A stretch of DNA of 64,000 nucleotides from Arcobacter siniprincipis (GCF_048571125.1 NZ_CP182343.1:2108001-2172000), one strand, 5' to 3'; positions 50,406 to 60,138 are shown, counted from the stretch's first letter. The notes: generated by a model from the letters alone, not told the origin. A program made the numbers and translations.

Positions 50406-51206
50406 TTATCCTTTTTGTATCTCTTTTGTATTTATTTTACTTTGTAAGAAATCACTTATTTGCATCAAACAAAAAGTAACTATAAATATCATTAAACCAG
50501 GGAAAAAACTTACCCACCAAGCGATATCAAGCACAGCTTTTCCATCACTTAACAAACTTCCCCAAGACATTTCAGGAGAATTAACACCAAGTCCCAAAAA
50601 TGACAATCCAGACTCAGCTAAAATAGCCCCACCTACTCCAAAAGTAAATGAAATAAGAAAGATAGGTGCTAAAAGTGGTGTGAAATATTTGAATATGATT
50701 TTAAGGCTACTTACATTGGCAAGATTTAGAACCTTTATATAAGGTTTTGTACCAATAGAAAAGCTTTCACTTCTTATCATTCTTGCCATTCCCATCCAAC
50801 CAGTTATAGAAATAACTACTATCAAAATAATTGATGAAGCTTGGATATAAGATACTAAAGCAAGCAACAGGAAGAATGTTGGAAATGTCAAAAATAAATC
50901 GATGATTATGGTAATAGTTTTATCAACCTTACCCTTTAAATATCCAGCATTTATTCCAATAAAAAGACCAAAGATAGAAGAAATAGCAGCACTCAAAAAT
51001 CCGATAATCAAAGAAGTTTGACCACCATTTAAGATTCTGGCAAAGATGTCTCTTCCTAACCTATCTGTACCCATTATATGAGATAAACTAGGAGCTTGTA
51101 ATATTTTATTTGGATTTAATTCATAAGCAGATACATTATAAAAAAGTGGCATAAAAAAAATAATAGCTACAAAAAAAGCTAAAATATAAAATGCCACTTT
51201 ATTCAT
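50406..51206 (-). CDS. Orphan ABC transporter permease (OppC/DppC type)
   Basis: A 266-aa inner-membrane permease of peptide/nickel-type ABC importers: GTDRLGRDIFARILNGGQTSLIIG near the first loop, the EAA-like region (YIKVLNLANVSSLKIIFKYFTPLL), and the C-terminal GLSFLGLGVNSPEMSWGSLL. The binding protein, OppB partner and ATPases are not in this window, so it works with products encoded elsewhere. It begins one nucleotide after the rsmD stop codon. Confidence 0.88.
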   Translation of the reverse strand: MNKVAFYILAFFVAIIFFMPLFYNVSAYELNPNKILQAPSLSHIMGTDRLGRDIFARILNGGQTSLIIGFLSAAISSIFGLFIGINAGYLKGKVDKTITIIIDLFLTFPTFFLLLALVSYIQASSIILIVVISITGWMGMARMIRSESFSIGTKPYIKVLNLANVSSLKIIFKYFTPLLAPIFLISFTFGVGGAILAESGLSFLGLGVNSPEMSWGSLLSDGKAVLDIAWWVSFFPGLMIFIVTFCLMQISDFLQSKINTKEIQKG

Positions 51207-51207
51207 A

Positions 51208-51798
51208 CTAAGCTAGCCTAAAATATGTAAGTGTAGTTTTACCAAATTTTTTAGACTTATATTTTTCAAATTTACCTAAAACATCCGGTATTTCAACAGT
51301 TGAAACATGTTCAAAACAAATCATCATGATATTATCATTTTCAATCTCTTTTACCAATTCAAATGATTTTTCATAAATCTCTTCCATTCCATCTCTATAA
51401 TCAAAAGGAGGATCAATATAAACAATCAACTCATCACTAGAATTTTTTAGTGAATTTAATATACTTGGTAATTGCACAAAAGTGTCACCCAACATTGTTT
51501 GACACTTATTTATATCTATAGATTTACAGTTATTTACTAAAATATTATATGAACTTTTATTTAATTCTATAAAATAAGATTTTTTTACATCCCTAGAAAC
51601 TGCTTCTAAACCAATACTTCCACTACCTGCAAAAGCTTCTATAAATACTTTATCGATAATATCAAATTGAAGAACATTAAAAAATGACTCTTTAACTCTT
51701 GCTTTTGAACTTCTTGTTACATCTAAAGAAGGAAGCTCTATCTTTTTGCCTTTGTATTTTCCCGCAATAATTTGTGTTGTTAATATATTTTTTTTCAT
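51208..51798 (-). CDS. rsmD: 16S rRNA (guanine966-N2)-methyltransferase
   Basis: A 196-aa SAM-dependent methyltransferase acting on 16S rRNA G966. The N-terminus IIAGKYKGKKIELPSLDVTRSSKARVKESFFNVL, the SAM site EAFAGSGSIGLEAVSR and the catalytic DPPFDY are family signatures. It heads the rsmD-permease-mntP run. Confidence 0.92.
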   Translation of the reverse strand: MKKNILTTQIIAGKYKGKKIELPSLDVTRSSKARVKESFFNVLQFDIIDKVFIEAFAGSGSIGLEAVSRDVKKSYFIELNKSSYNILVNNCKSIDINKCQTMLGDTFVQLPSILNSLKNSSDELIVYIDPPFDYRDGMEEIYEKSFELVKEIENDNIMMICFEHVSTVEIPDVLGKFEKYKSKKFGKTTLTYFRLA

Positions 51799-51975
51799 TA
51801 CTCTTCTACTAATTTTTTGTAATTATAGTCAAAAGTTGTTTAGGGTTCTATTTTGATAAATAATATGCAAATAAATAATATATTTAATTATTAACATTGC
51901 TTACATTTAGTTTAAATGATAATTAATTAGTGCTTTTATTACTTTTTTACAACTAAATAGTTTTAAATTATTTTG

Positions 51976-51981
51976 TATAAT
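51976..51981 (+). promoter_or_regulatory. Extended -10 promoter for the 52008 gene
   Basis: TTGTATAAT forms an extended -10 box, with its TATAAT hexamer at 51976-51981. The predicted start is near 51988, and AAAGGA lies before the ATG at 52008. The 209-bp gap from 51799 holds no gene. Confidence 0.5.
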
Positions 51982-52007
51982 AAACTATTATACTCTAAAG
52001 GAATCCT

Positions 52008-52841
52008 ATGTACGTAAATACAGATAGCACAAATAATTGGTTGCATGTTGAAAACTCTAACAAAAATACAAGTTCTAATGAAGCTGTATCAAATAGTTTT
52101 CAAGGAATTTTAAATGAAGTACAAAATAAAATAGACAAAAATAACACAAGAACAGATGAAGAAATATTAGAAAATATGAAAAAACTTGTTGAAGATATTA
52201 AATCAGTTATGCAAACAGGTATGACTAAAGATGAAATAAAAATGTTAGAAGATATGATTAAAGAGATTAAAAAGGAAATGAAAGAAAAAAATCTTACTAA
52301 AGAAGAATTGAATGATATGATGGAGGAAATAGAGAGAAGAATTAGGGAATTTAAACTAAAACTTACAGGACAATCAATCACAAAAGCTGAAGATGTAAAA
52401 GAGATGAATGAAAAACCATCAATTGAGGATATTAACACTAGAATTGAAAAAGCACAAAAAGATGTAAAAGAGTTTAGCACACAATTACAAAAAAAAGATA
52501 GTGACAAAATTATTGAAGAAATAAAATCAATACTAAGAACAGGTATATCACCTGAGGAAGTAAAAGCATTTGAAACCTTGCTTGAGAGAATTAAAGATAA
52601 GTTAAAAGATAAGAATTATGATAAAAATGAACTTACTAAAATGATAGAAGAACTCCAAGAAAAAATATCAAAATTTAAAAGTAATATGGCAGGAGAATCT
52701 GTATTTAAAGCAGAAGATGCCCTAAAAGAAGCAAAATCAAATCTCAGTATAGAAGAAGTAGAAACTCCTCATAATATTGTTGCTAACAATCAATCACATA
52801 ATCAATTGGAGTTTTTACAAAGAATAAAAAGTCACAATTAA
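52008..52841 (+). CDS. Coiled-coil protein with an internal duplication, unknown
   Basis: A 277-aa soluble, highly charged helical protein. An about 85-residue unit occurs twice (about 55-140 and 165-255): IKSVMQTGMTKDEIKMLE ... LTKEELNDMMEEI ... LTGQSITKAEDV against IKSILRTGISPEEVKAFE ... YDKNELTKMIEEL ... MAGESVFKAEDA. The N-terminus is Asn/Ser-rich (TDSTNNWLHVENSNKNTSS). There is no signal peptide. The family is not recognised; it has its own promoter. Confidence 0.65.
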   Translation: MYVNTDSTNNWLHVENSNKNTSSNEAVSNSFQGILNEVQNKIDKNNTRTDEEILENMKKLVEDIKSVMQTGMTKDEIKMLEDMIKEIKKEMKEKNLTKEELNDMMEEIERRIREFKLKLTGQSITKAEDVKEMNEKPSIEDINTRIEKAQKDVKEFSTQLQKKDSDKIIEEIKSILRTGISPEEVKAFETLLERIKDKLKDKNYDKNELTKMIEELQEKISKFKSNMAGESVFKAEDALKEAKSNLSIEEVETPHNIVANNQSHNQLEFLQRIKSHN

Positions 52842-52897
52842 AATAATTCCCATAAAATATATTTTTGTTATAATTAAATAAAAATATTGGATTTACC

Positions 52898-53710
52898 ATG
52901 AATATACCAAAACTTATATATGGAACTGCCTGGAAAAAAGATGAAACAGCAAAATTAGTTGAACTTGCTGTAAAAAGTGGATTTAGAGCTATAGATACAG
53001 CTTGTCAACCTAGACACTATAATGAAAAAGGCATTGGTGATGCTTTGCAAAACCTTTATAAAGAGGGTTTTAAAAGAGAAGAGATATTTTTAGAAACAAA
53101 ATTTACCCCAAAAGATGGACAAGATTTAAATAATATTCCTTATAATCCAGAAGATTCTTTAGAAAAACAAGTTTTAGACTCATTTGAAGTAAGTCTTAAA
53201 AATCTTCAAACAACATATCTTGACTCTTATATTCTACACTCACCTATTTTTCCTTTTATTCATTTGATGAAAGTTTGGAAGATTTTTGAGGGCTTTTATG
53301 AAGAAGGCAAAACTAAAAATATCGGTATAAGCAATTGTTATGATATAAGAGTTTTAAAAGCTTTATATAAAGAAGCAAAGATAAAACCAACAATACTTCA
53401 AAATAGATTTTACAAAGATAGTGATTATGACAAAGAACTAAGAGAATTTTGTAAAGAAAACAATATCACTTATCTTGGGTTTTGGACACTTAGTGCCAAT
53501 CCCCACATTTTAGGCTCAGAAGAAGTTATAAATTTAGCAAGAAAGTACAAAAAAACACAAGCACAGATTTTTTATAGATTTCTCACACAAATAGGCGTTA
53601 CTCCTCTAAATGGAACAACATCACAAGAACATATGAAAGAAGATTTGGATATTTTTTCTTTTGAGTTGGAAAAAAGTGATATAAAAATAATATCAACTTT
53701 TATAAACTAA
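52898..53710 (+). CDS. Aldo/keto reductase
   Basis: A 270-aa NADPH-dependent oxidoreductase with a TIM barrel. The catalytic tetrad is visible: Asp in AIDTACQ, Tyr in RHYNEKG, Lys in LETKFT and His in YILHSP. The cofactor end is NGTTSQEHMKEDL, a variant of the usual GSRN-type motif. The substrate is unknown. It is convergent with rny and shares a palindromic terminator with it. Confidence 0.88.
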   Translation: MNIPKLIYGTAWKKDETAKLVELAVKSGFRAIDTACQPRHYNEKGIGDALQNLYKEGFKREEIFLETKFTPKDGQDLNNIPYNPEDSLEKQVLDSFEVSLKNLQTTYLDSYILHSPIFPFIHLMKVWKIFEGFYEEGKTKNIGISNCYDIRVLKALYKEAKIKPTILQNRFYKDSDYDKELREFCKENNITYLGFWTLSANPHILGSEEVINLARKYKKTQAQIFYRFLTQIGVTPLNGTTSQEHMKEDLDIFSFELEKSDIKIISTFIN

Positions 53711-53735
53711 TAAATGAAGTTAACTTCATTTATTA
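53708..53735. terminator. 28-bp perfect palindrome ending two convergent genes
   Basis: The palindrome (half-arm TAATAAATGAAGTT) contains the TAA stop of the aldo/keto reductase at one end and the TAA stop of rny at the other. It should fold in both transcripts and stop both. Confidence 0.75.
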
Positions 53736-55280
53736 TCTAGCGTAAGATTCTGCTCTTATCTCTCTAATTACATTTACTTTTATCTCACCTGGATATTGAA
53801 CTTTTTGTTCAATCTCTTCTGCTATTTCACTTGCTAGCAATATAGCTTCGTCATCATTTACAAGTTCAGCTTTTACTATTACTCTTACTTCTCTTCCTGC
53901 ATTAATTGCAAAGGCATTAATAACACCTTTTTTAGATGTTGAGATATTTTCTACTTCTTCTACTCTTTTTAGGAAGCTTTCAAGTACTTCTCTTCTAGCT
54001 CCTGGTCTTGCCGCACTTAGAGCATCAGCAGCACAGACAGCAGCACTTTCTACATTTATAGGTTCTTCATGTCCATGGTGAGCATAAATAGAATTAATCA
54101 CCGTTGCTGGTTCATCATATCTTCTACACATTTCTGCACCTAAATCCACATGGGATCCTGGTAAATCATGGGTCAAGGCTTTACCAATATCATGTAAAAG
54201 CCCTGCTCTTCTAGCTAAAATAGCATCTCCGCCCATTTGTGAAGCTAATAATCCTGCAAGATGTGCAACTTCTAGAGTGTGTTTAAGAGCATTTTGACCA
54301 TAAGAAGCTCTATATCTCAATCTTCCTACTAAAATAGTAAGTTCAGGATGCATAGACTTAATTCCTAACTCCATTACAACATCTTCACCCTCTTTTAACA
54401 TATTTTTGTCAAATTCAGTTTTTACTTTATTGTAAATTTCTTCTATTCGAGCTGGTTGGATTCTTCCATCTTCCAACAACTCTTCAATAGTCCTTGTAGC
54501 AACTGCCCGTCTATAAAGGTTAAAAGATGAGATAGTAATAGTATTTGGAGTATCATCAATAATAATATCAACACCTAAAAGCATCTCTAGTGCTTTTATA
54601 TTTCGTCCTTCTTTACCAATAATTTTCCCTTTTGTTTCTTCGTCATTTATTGGAATATTATTGATAAGTCTTTCTGCTGCAAATTCTCCTGCATATCTAG
54701 TTACTGCATGAGAAAGCATATTATTTATCTCTTTTTTAGCGTTATCTTCTGCTATTTTATATTTTTTTCTAAACAGTGAAGCTATTTTTGCCCTAGAATC
54801 TTCTTCTACTTTTTCAAGCATCAATTCTCTTGCTTCTTCAACAGTTAATCCAGATGCATTTTCTAAAATTTTTAAAGTTTTTAAAATATTTTCTTCATAA
54901 GTTTTACTTTGTCTTTTCAATCCTTCTTTTAAAGAAGCAATTTTTTTATTATTTTCAACAATTTCTTCTTTTTCTTTTTTGATAGCTTGAAGTTCTGATT
55001 CTAGATGATGATTTAACTCTTTTTCTTTTCTTTCGATTTTACAGAACATCTCATCATATTCTCTTTTTGCACTTTTAAATTCCCTTTCGTAATCCCTCTT
55101 TGCCTTTAATTGGGCGTCTTTTAAGATAACTTCAGCCTCATGCTCTATGACATTGGCTTTTGCTTTTGCTTGTTCAATATAAATATCGATTTTTGCTTTA
55201 TTTATCTTTTTAATCACGAAAAATGTAATTGCTGAAGCAAGAATAGCAACTACAAATCCTTCTATAAGTAACATATCCAT
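53733..55280 (-). CDS. rny: Ribonuclease Y
   Basis: A membrane-anchored endoribonuclease that starts mRNA decay. The 515-aa protein has an N-terminal helix (about 5-22), a long coiled coil (25-200), a KH domain (EETKGKIIGKEGRNIKALEMLLGVDIIIDDTP) and an HD domain (HTLEVAHLAGLLASQMG, RRAGLLHDIGKALTHD), ending IREIRAESYAR. The length matches the family (about 520). It lies 11 nt after the cyclo-ligase gene on the same strand. Confidence 0.95.
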   Translation of the reverse strand: MDMLLIEGFVVAILASAITFFVIKKINKAKIDIYIEQAKAKANVIEHEAEVILKDAQLKAKRDYEREFKSAKREYDEMFCKIERKEKELNHHLESELQAIKKEKEEIVENNKKIASLKEGLKRQSKTYEENILKTLKILENASGLTVEEARELMLEKVEEDSRAKIASLFRKKYKIAEDNAKKEINNMLSHAVTRYAGEFAAERLINNIPINDEETKGKIIGKEGRNIKALEMLLGVDIIIDDTPNTITISSFNLYRRAVATRTIEELLEDGRIQPARIEEIYNKVKTEFDKNMLKEGEDVVMELGIKSMHPELTILVGRLRYRASYGQNALKHTLEVAHLAGLLASQMGGDAILARRAGLLHDIGKALTHDLPGSHVDLGAEMCRRYDEPATVINSIYAHHGHEEPINVESAAVCAADALSAARPGARREVLESFLKRVEEVENISTSKKGVINAFAINAGREVRVIVKAELVNDDEAILLASEIAEEIEQKVQYPGEIKVNVIREIRAESYAR

Positions 55281-55291
55281 ATTATGACCTT

Positions 55292-55834
55292 TTATCTTTT
55301 ACTAGAAATTATTATATCAGCTTGAATATCGTAGTTATTACTTAAAATTTTTGAAGTCTTACAAAGTTTTCTTTGAGTAAAAAGTATTGTTGGTTTATAT
55401 TTTAGTTTATAAAAAAACCTATCATACATACCTTTTCCAAAACCAATTCTTTTATTTAGTCCATCAATCCCCACAACAGGAACTATTGCTAAATCTATTT
55501 TAACATTAGCAAAAGAATTATTAGGTTCTTTTATACCAAATTTTTTAGTTTTTAAAGGCAGTCTGTATTTGACTACTTTAAAACTAAGCCCTTCCATATA
55601 TGGTACAAAAACTTGAACTTTTTTTTCTCTTCTTAATCTTTTTATCAAAGGATATATATCCACTTCTAAGTCAAGGGGAATATATAATAAAACATTCTTT
55701 TTTTTTAATTCACAAATAGTTTTATATATTTCATCTACTATTTTTTTATCTTTATAACACTTTGTAAATCTACTAACAAATTTTAATTTTTTAATACACG
55801 ATTTTCTAAAATCACTCTTGTGATTTTCTAACAT
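55292..55834 (-). CDS. 5-formyltetrahydrofolate cyclo-ligase
   Basis: A 180-aa enzyme converting 5-formyl-THF to 5,10-methenyl-THF with ATP. The N-terminal basic helix (HKSDFRKSCIKKLKF), LLYIPLDLEVDIYPLIKRL and the active-site loop GLNKRIGFGKGMYDRFF are characteristic. It is the first gene of the run with rny and is divergent from the TlpA-like gene. Confidence 0.88.
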   Translation of the reverse strand: MLENHKSDFRKSCIKKLKFVSRFTKCYKDKKIVDEIYKTICELKKKNVLLYIPLDLEVDIYPLIKRLRREKKVQVFVPYMEGLSFKVVKYRLPLKTKKFGIKEPNNSFANVKIDLAIVPVVGIDGLNKRIGFGKGMYDRFFYKLKYKPTILFTQRKLCKTSKILSNNYDIQADIIISSKR

Positions 55835-55893
55835 ATTTAAGCCTTAGTTAGCTAAAATTCTTAGCTTCAAATATTTTACCAAAAGGAATTAAA

Positions 55894-56436
55894 ATGCAGT
55901 TTAAAAAAATAGCATTTTTAACATTTTTTATAACAATATTTTTTGCAGCGTGTGGCTCAGATAATTCAAAAAATGATAAAAAAGTGCAAAATGTAGAAGT
56001 AAAAGATTTCAGACTTACTACTACAGATGCTCAAACACTCAATATAAAAAAGCTAGATGATGGCTTTGCTTTCCAAGAATACAATGGAAAAGCCGTACTT
56101 GTGAACTTTTTTGCAACTTGGTGTATGCCTTGCAAAGCTGAAATTCCAAATTTGATTCATCTAAAAGATAAATACAAAAATGATTTTGAAATAGTTTCTG
56201 TTTTATTAGAAGATAATAAACCAAATAATGAAGTAAAAGATTTCGTAAATGAGTACAATATTAATTATGTTGTAACAAATTCAAAACAAAATGCAACATT
56301 TGCAGATGCAGTTGGTGGAGTAAAAGCAATTCCGACTATGTTTTTATATGATAAAAAAGGTAAACTTATTCAAACTTATGTGGGGATAGTTCCAGAAGAG
56401 ATGATAGATGTTGATATCCAAAAGGCAATAAAATAG
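55894..56436 (+). CDS. TlpA-like thioredoxin-fold lipoprotein
   Basis: A 180-aa exported protein with a lipobox (TIFFAACGS) and a thioredoxin fold containing the redox motif WCMPC in FFATWCMPCKAEIPNL and the cis-Pro segment VKAIPTMFLYDKKGKL. TlpA/ResA-type proteins keep periplasmic cysteines reduced, often for cytochrome c maturation. Its TAG is directly followed by the ftsY ATG, so they are co-transcribed. Confidence 0.9.
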   Translation: MQFKKIAFLTFFITIFFAACGSDNSKNDKKVQNVEVKDFRLTTTDAQTLNIKKLDDGFAFQEYNGKAVLVNFFATWCMPCKAEIPNLIHLKDKYKNDFEIVSVLLEDNKPNNEVKDFVNEYNINYVVTNSKQNATFADAVGGVKAIPTMFLYDKKGKLIQTYVGIVPEEMIDVDIQKAIK

Positions 56437-57369
56437 ATGTTTAGTTTTTTTAAAAAAGATAAAAAAGAGGAAACAATTGAAGAAAAAGAAGAGAATAAAA
56501 GTTTCTTTTCTTCTGCCTTATCAAAAACATTTGAAAATATAAAGTCAGTAGTTCCTCAAAAAAAAGAGAAAATCTCTTTTGAAGACATAGAAGAGTTGCT
56601 TATTGAAGCTGATATGGATTATTCTATTATCGAAAAAGCTATGGATGGACTTCCAGAGATGATAAATAGAAAGCAACTAAGACATAGACTTGTTATGCTT
56701 TTTGAACATGCACCTGATATTAATATGGAAAATCTACCCTCTCCTTTTGTTCAACTAATAATTGGAGTTAATGGTGCAGGTAAAACTACTACTATTGCAA
56801 AACTTGCAAATCTATATAAAAAAGATAATAAGTCAGTTATTTTAGGAGCTGGTGATACATTTAGAGCAGCTGCTATTGAACAACTATCTATTTGGGCTGA
56901 TAAATTAGAAGTTCCAATTATAAAAACAAAACAAGGACATGATCCAAGTGCTGTTGCCTATGATACTATCTCTTCAGCAGTTGCTAGAAATATTGATAAT
57001 GTTATAATTGATACAGCAGGAAGATTACAAACACAAACAAACCTATCAAATGAATTAAAAAAGATAGTTAAAGTTTGTAATAAAGCAAAAGAAGGTGCTC
57101 CTCATCAAAAGCTTATGATTCTTGATGGGACACAAGGTAATACTGCAATTGAGCAAGCAAAAGCTTTCAATGAAATGGTTGGAGTTGATGGTATTATTGT
57201 AACAAAACTTGATGGAACAGCAAAAGGTGGAGCACTATTTTCTATATCAAATAGATTAGAACTTCCAATTTTTTATATTGGTGTTGGTGAAACAATGAAT
57301 GACCTAGTTGAATTCTCACCTGATAATTTTGTAGATTCATTATTGGACGAAATATATATTTCAGAATAA
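56437..57369 (+). CDS. ftsY: Signal recognition particle receptor FtsY
   Basis: A 310-aa SRP GTPase receptor. A short charged A domain (about 1-30) is followed by the N domain and the G domain with GVNGAGKTTTIAKLANLY (G1), DTFRAAAIEQLSIWA, VIIDTAGRLQTQTNL (G3) and TKLDGTAKGG (G4). The A domain is short, as in many Campylobacterota and Gram-positives. The start ATG abuts the preceding stop. Confidence 0.96.
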   Translation: MFSFFKKDKKEETIEEKEENKSFFSSALSKTFENIKSVVPQKKEKISFEDIEELLIEADMDYSIIEKAMDGLPEMINRKQLRHRLVMLFEHAPDINMENLPSPFVQLIIGVNGAGKTTTIAKLANLYKKDNKSVILGAGDTFRAAAIEQLSIWADKLEVPIIKTKQGHDPSAVAYDTISSAVARNIDNVIIDTAGRLQTQTNLSNELKKIVKVCNKAKEGAPHQKLMILDGTQGNTAIEQAKAFNEMVGVDGIIVTKLDGTAKGGALFSISNRLELPIFYIGVGETMNDLVEFSPDNFVDSLLDEIYISE

Positions 57370-57391
57370 ATCATAATAAAAAGGAAATACC

Positions 57392-58276
57392 TTGGATATA
57401 TTAAAATCAAAGTCAAACAAGTATTTTCTTTTTATATCCTTGCTTGCTTTAGTTTTAATATCTTTTATCTTTTATATCTTACTAAATATCAATAATCAAA
57501 AAAAATTAATCTCAAGTCTTGAAAACTCTTTAGTAATAACAAAAAACCTATTAGAAGAAGAAAAAAGATATGCCCTTTCTTTATCAATTTTACTTTCACA
57601 AGATGAAGAACTTATAAATGCCTATGAAATTAATAATAGAAAAAAAGCCTTTGATATAGTAAATAAAAAAATAAATGGACTTAAAAAACTCCAAAATAGT
57701 CTTTTTGAAGTACAAATTCATACAAAAGAGTTAAATACCTATCTTAGAAGTTGGGATTTTTCAAAAAAAGATATTCCATTATCATCTTTTAGAGAAGGCT
57801 TGGTCAAAGTAAAAAAAGAAAAAAAACCTTTAGTCTCTATTGAATTAGGTAAAAGATTAAATATTAAAGCTATTTCTCCTATACTAAGAGATGGCAATTT
57901 TATAGGCTCTATTGAGGTAATTATTGGTTTTGATTATATAGAAAAAGAGTTAAAAGACAAAGGCTATAACCTAGATATTTTACTAAATAATAAATATCTA
58001 AATATCGCAACAACACTAAAAAATAATCCAAAAATTGGTGAATTTACTCTAGTAAATAAAAAAACACTTAATACAAATTTTATTACAAATACACTAGAAG
58101 GTTATGGATATTTTACAGATAATGATAATGCTTTTAGTTATTTTACCTATTATTCACTCAATAGAGAAAAGCTTGGATATTTCATTATTTCATTAAAAAA
58201 TAGTTCAAAGATTCAATTAAATAATAATTATGAGAAGAGATATATTAATACAAATAGTAAGGTAATAATTCAATGA
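57392..58276 (+). CDS. Membrane Cache-domain sensor protein without output domain
   Basis: A 294-aa protein starting at TTG after AAGGAAATACC. One N-terminal helix (13-33, LFISLLALVLISFIFYILL) anchors a large periplasmic domain of the double-Cache type (LEEEKRYALSLSILLSQDEELINAY ... FSKKDIPLSSFREGLVKVKKEKKPLVSIELGKRLNIKAISPI). No second helix, HAMP or kinase is attached. The response regulator gene overlaps its end by 4 nt (ATGA), so it is made together with a two-component pair and may be its ligand-sensing partner. Confidence 0.75.
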   Translation: MDILKSKSNKYFLFISLLALVLISFIFYILLNINNQKKLISSLENSLVITKNLLEEEKRYALSLSILLSQDEELINAYEINNRKKAFDIVNKKINGLKKLQNSLFEVQIHTKELNTYLRSWDFSKKDIPLSSFREGLVKVKKEKKPLVSIELGKRLNIKAISPILRDGNFIGSIEVIIGFDYIEKELKDKGYNLDILLNNKYLNIATTLKNNPKIGEFTLVNKKTLNTNFITNTLEGYGYFTDNDNAFSYFTYYSLNREKLGYFIISLKNSSKIQLNNNYEKRYINTNSKVIIQ

Positions 58277-58935
58277 ATATACTTTTATTAGAAGATGATT
58301 TTGATTATAAAATAAGTATCAAAGAGTATTTAGAATCACTTGATTATAAAGTAGATGATTTTGAAAATGGAGAAGAAGCACTAAATGCAATTTATGAAAA
58401 AAATTATCACCTTTTGATTTTAGATATAAAAGTTCCTAATATAAGTGGTTATGATTTAGTTAGAACTTTAAAAAAAGATGAAAAAAACATTCCAGTGATT
58501 TTTATCACTTCATTAACTGATATAAATAATCTAAGTATGGGTTATGAACTAGGATGCAATGATTATATAAAAAAACCTTTTTCATTAAAAGAGTTAAAAT
58601 ATAGAGTTGAGCAAGTAATAAAATCAGTCTATTTTAATGCTAATGAAAATATTCTCAAACTTGCTGAAGAGTTTTATTATAATACTAATAAAATGGAACT
58701 TCTAAGAAAAACAGAAGTCATAAACTTGACAAAAAAAGAGCATGAAGTGATTTTTTCTCTTTTAACTCATAAGAGCCAATTTGTAACCTTTGACACCCTA
58801 AGAGAAGAGGTTTGGGATAATAAATATATAAATGAATCTGATATTCGAGTATGCATAAAAAATATAAGAGCAAAAACCTCTAAAACATTTATTTTAAATC
58901 AAAGAGGATTAGGATATAAGATTGTTAGAGATTAA
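58273..58935 (+). CDS. OmpR-family response regulator
   Basis: A 220-aa regulator. The receiver has Glu7/Asp8/Asp9, phospho-acceptor Asp51 (LLILDIKVPN), FITSL and KKPF. The winged helix reads VINLTKKEHEVIFSLLTHKSQFVTFDTLREEVW ... DIRVCIKNIRAKTSKTFILNQRGLGYKIV. It is flanked by overlaps with the Cache gene (4 nt) and the kinase gene (14 nt). Confidence 0.93.
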   Translation: MNILLLEDDFDYKISIKEYLESLDYKVDDFENGEEALNAIYEKNYHLLILDIKVPNISGYDLVRTLKKDEKNIPVIFITSLTDINNLSMGYELGCNDYIKKPFSLKELKYRVEQVIKSVYFNANENILKLAEEFYYNTNKMELLRKTEVINLTKKEHEVIFSLLTHKSQFVTFDTLREEVWDNKYINESDIRVCIKNIRAKTSKTFILNQRGLGYKIVRD

Positions 58936-60055
58936 TACAAAGAATTATATTTTAAAACTAGCCATTGGTTACTCTTTTTTGATTATTATTCTTATTTGTA
59001 TACCTGCATATTTTTATACACAAAGTGAACTTGAAAGTTATAAATACAATCAAGATAAACTCTTAAACATACATACTTCAAATATACAAAGAAGTATAAG
59101 TGACTTTTCTGATTCTAAAAGCGATATTTTTAACTTTCCAAAATCTTTTAGTTTTGATAGTTTTTTATTTAATAAAAATAACCAATTAATCTATTCTACA
59201 ACAAGTAAACCACTTAACATAAATAAAACACACCAACTTATAAAAAAAATATCACTAAGCCCAAATAGACTAAATGCAAACTATCTTGTAGTTACAAAAG
59301 CATTTGATTATGAAGAAATTTATATAAAAATAGCACTTTTAACTCTTATTCTCAGTGTATTTATATTTATCTCTTTATTTTTAATTTTAAAACAAAGCAT
59401 TACTCCATACAAAAAAGCAAATGACTATCTTGATGCTTTTTTTAATGATGCAATGCATGAACTTAAAACTCCCCTTGGAGTAATACAATTAAATCTTGAA
59501 ATGCTTCAAGAAAAACAAAAAGACTCAAAAGAAATATCCCGCTGTTTAAATGGTCTGAAAAACCTTCTTTTTGTATATGAAGATATAGAATATCTAATAA
59601 AAAACAAAAGAATAACTTTTTCAAAAGAAGAGTTAGATTTATCTTTATTTTTAAAACAAAGGCTTGAATTATTTGGCAGTTTGGCAAAATCAAAAAATAT
59701 CACTTTTGATTTAAATATAGAAGATAATTTATTTATCATTATAAATCGTGCTCAAATACAAAGAATAATAGATAATACTCTTTCAAATGCAATTAAATAC
59801 TCAAAAGAAAACAAAAGAATAATTGTAAAACTAAAAAAAGAATCTCAAATCATACTTAGTATTCAAGACTTTGGAAAAGGAATAATTGATACTTCTACTA
59901 TATTCAATAGATACTACAGGGAAGACACTATAAAAGGTGGCTTTGGTATTGGATTAAATATAGTAAAAAATATTTGTGAAGAGAATGATATAAAAAAAGA
60001 AGTAATATCAAAAATAGAAGAAGGTAGTACTTTTACTTATTTTTTTAAATATTAA
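58922..60055 (+). CDS. Sensor histidine kinase paired with the 58273 regulator
   Basis: A 377-aa kinase. It starts at TTG (58922) with AGGA upstream and overlaps the regulator gene by 14 nt. Two helices (about 12-34 and 140-162) bracket an about 100-residue periplasmic loop. The HisKA motif is DAMHELKTPLGVIQLNLEML, the N box IIDNTLSNAIKYSKEN, G1 DFGKGI and G2 GGFGIGLNIVKNI. Its small sensor loop and the Cache protein in the same operon suggest a shared sensing task. Confidence 0.92.
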   Translation: MLEINTKNYILKLAIGYSFLIIILICIPAYFYTQSELESYKYNQDKLLNIHTSNIQRSISDFSDSKSDIFNFPKSFSFDSFLFNKNNQLIYSTTSKPLNINKTHQLIKKISLSPNRLNANYLVVTKAFDYEEIYIKIALLTLILSVFIFISLFLILKQSITPYKKANDYLDAFFNDAMHELKTPLGVIQLNLEMLQEKQKDSKEISRCLNGLKNLLFVYEDIEYLIKNKRITFSKEELDLSLFLKQRLELFGSLAKSKNITFDLNIEDNLFIIINRAQIQRIIDNTLSNAIKYSKENKRIIVKLKKESQIILSIQDFGKGIIDTSTIFNRYYREDTIKGGFGIGLNIVKNICEENDIKKEVISKIEEGSTFTYFFKY

Positions 60056-60108
60056 TTTTTTCTTAATATATGCATTTAAAAACAAACTTTATACTTACAT
60101 TCAATTGT

Positions 60109-60114
60109 TATAAT
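60109..60114 (+). promoter_or_regulatory. -10 box of the cytochrome gene
   Basis: TATAAT lies 24 nt before AAGGAG (60128-60133) and 30 nt before the ATG. The cytochrome thus has its own promoter despite lying 83 nt after the kinase gene. Confidence 0.55.
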
Positions 60115-60138
60115 ATCTCTAAAATATAAGGAGACAAT

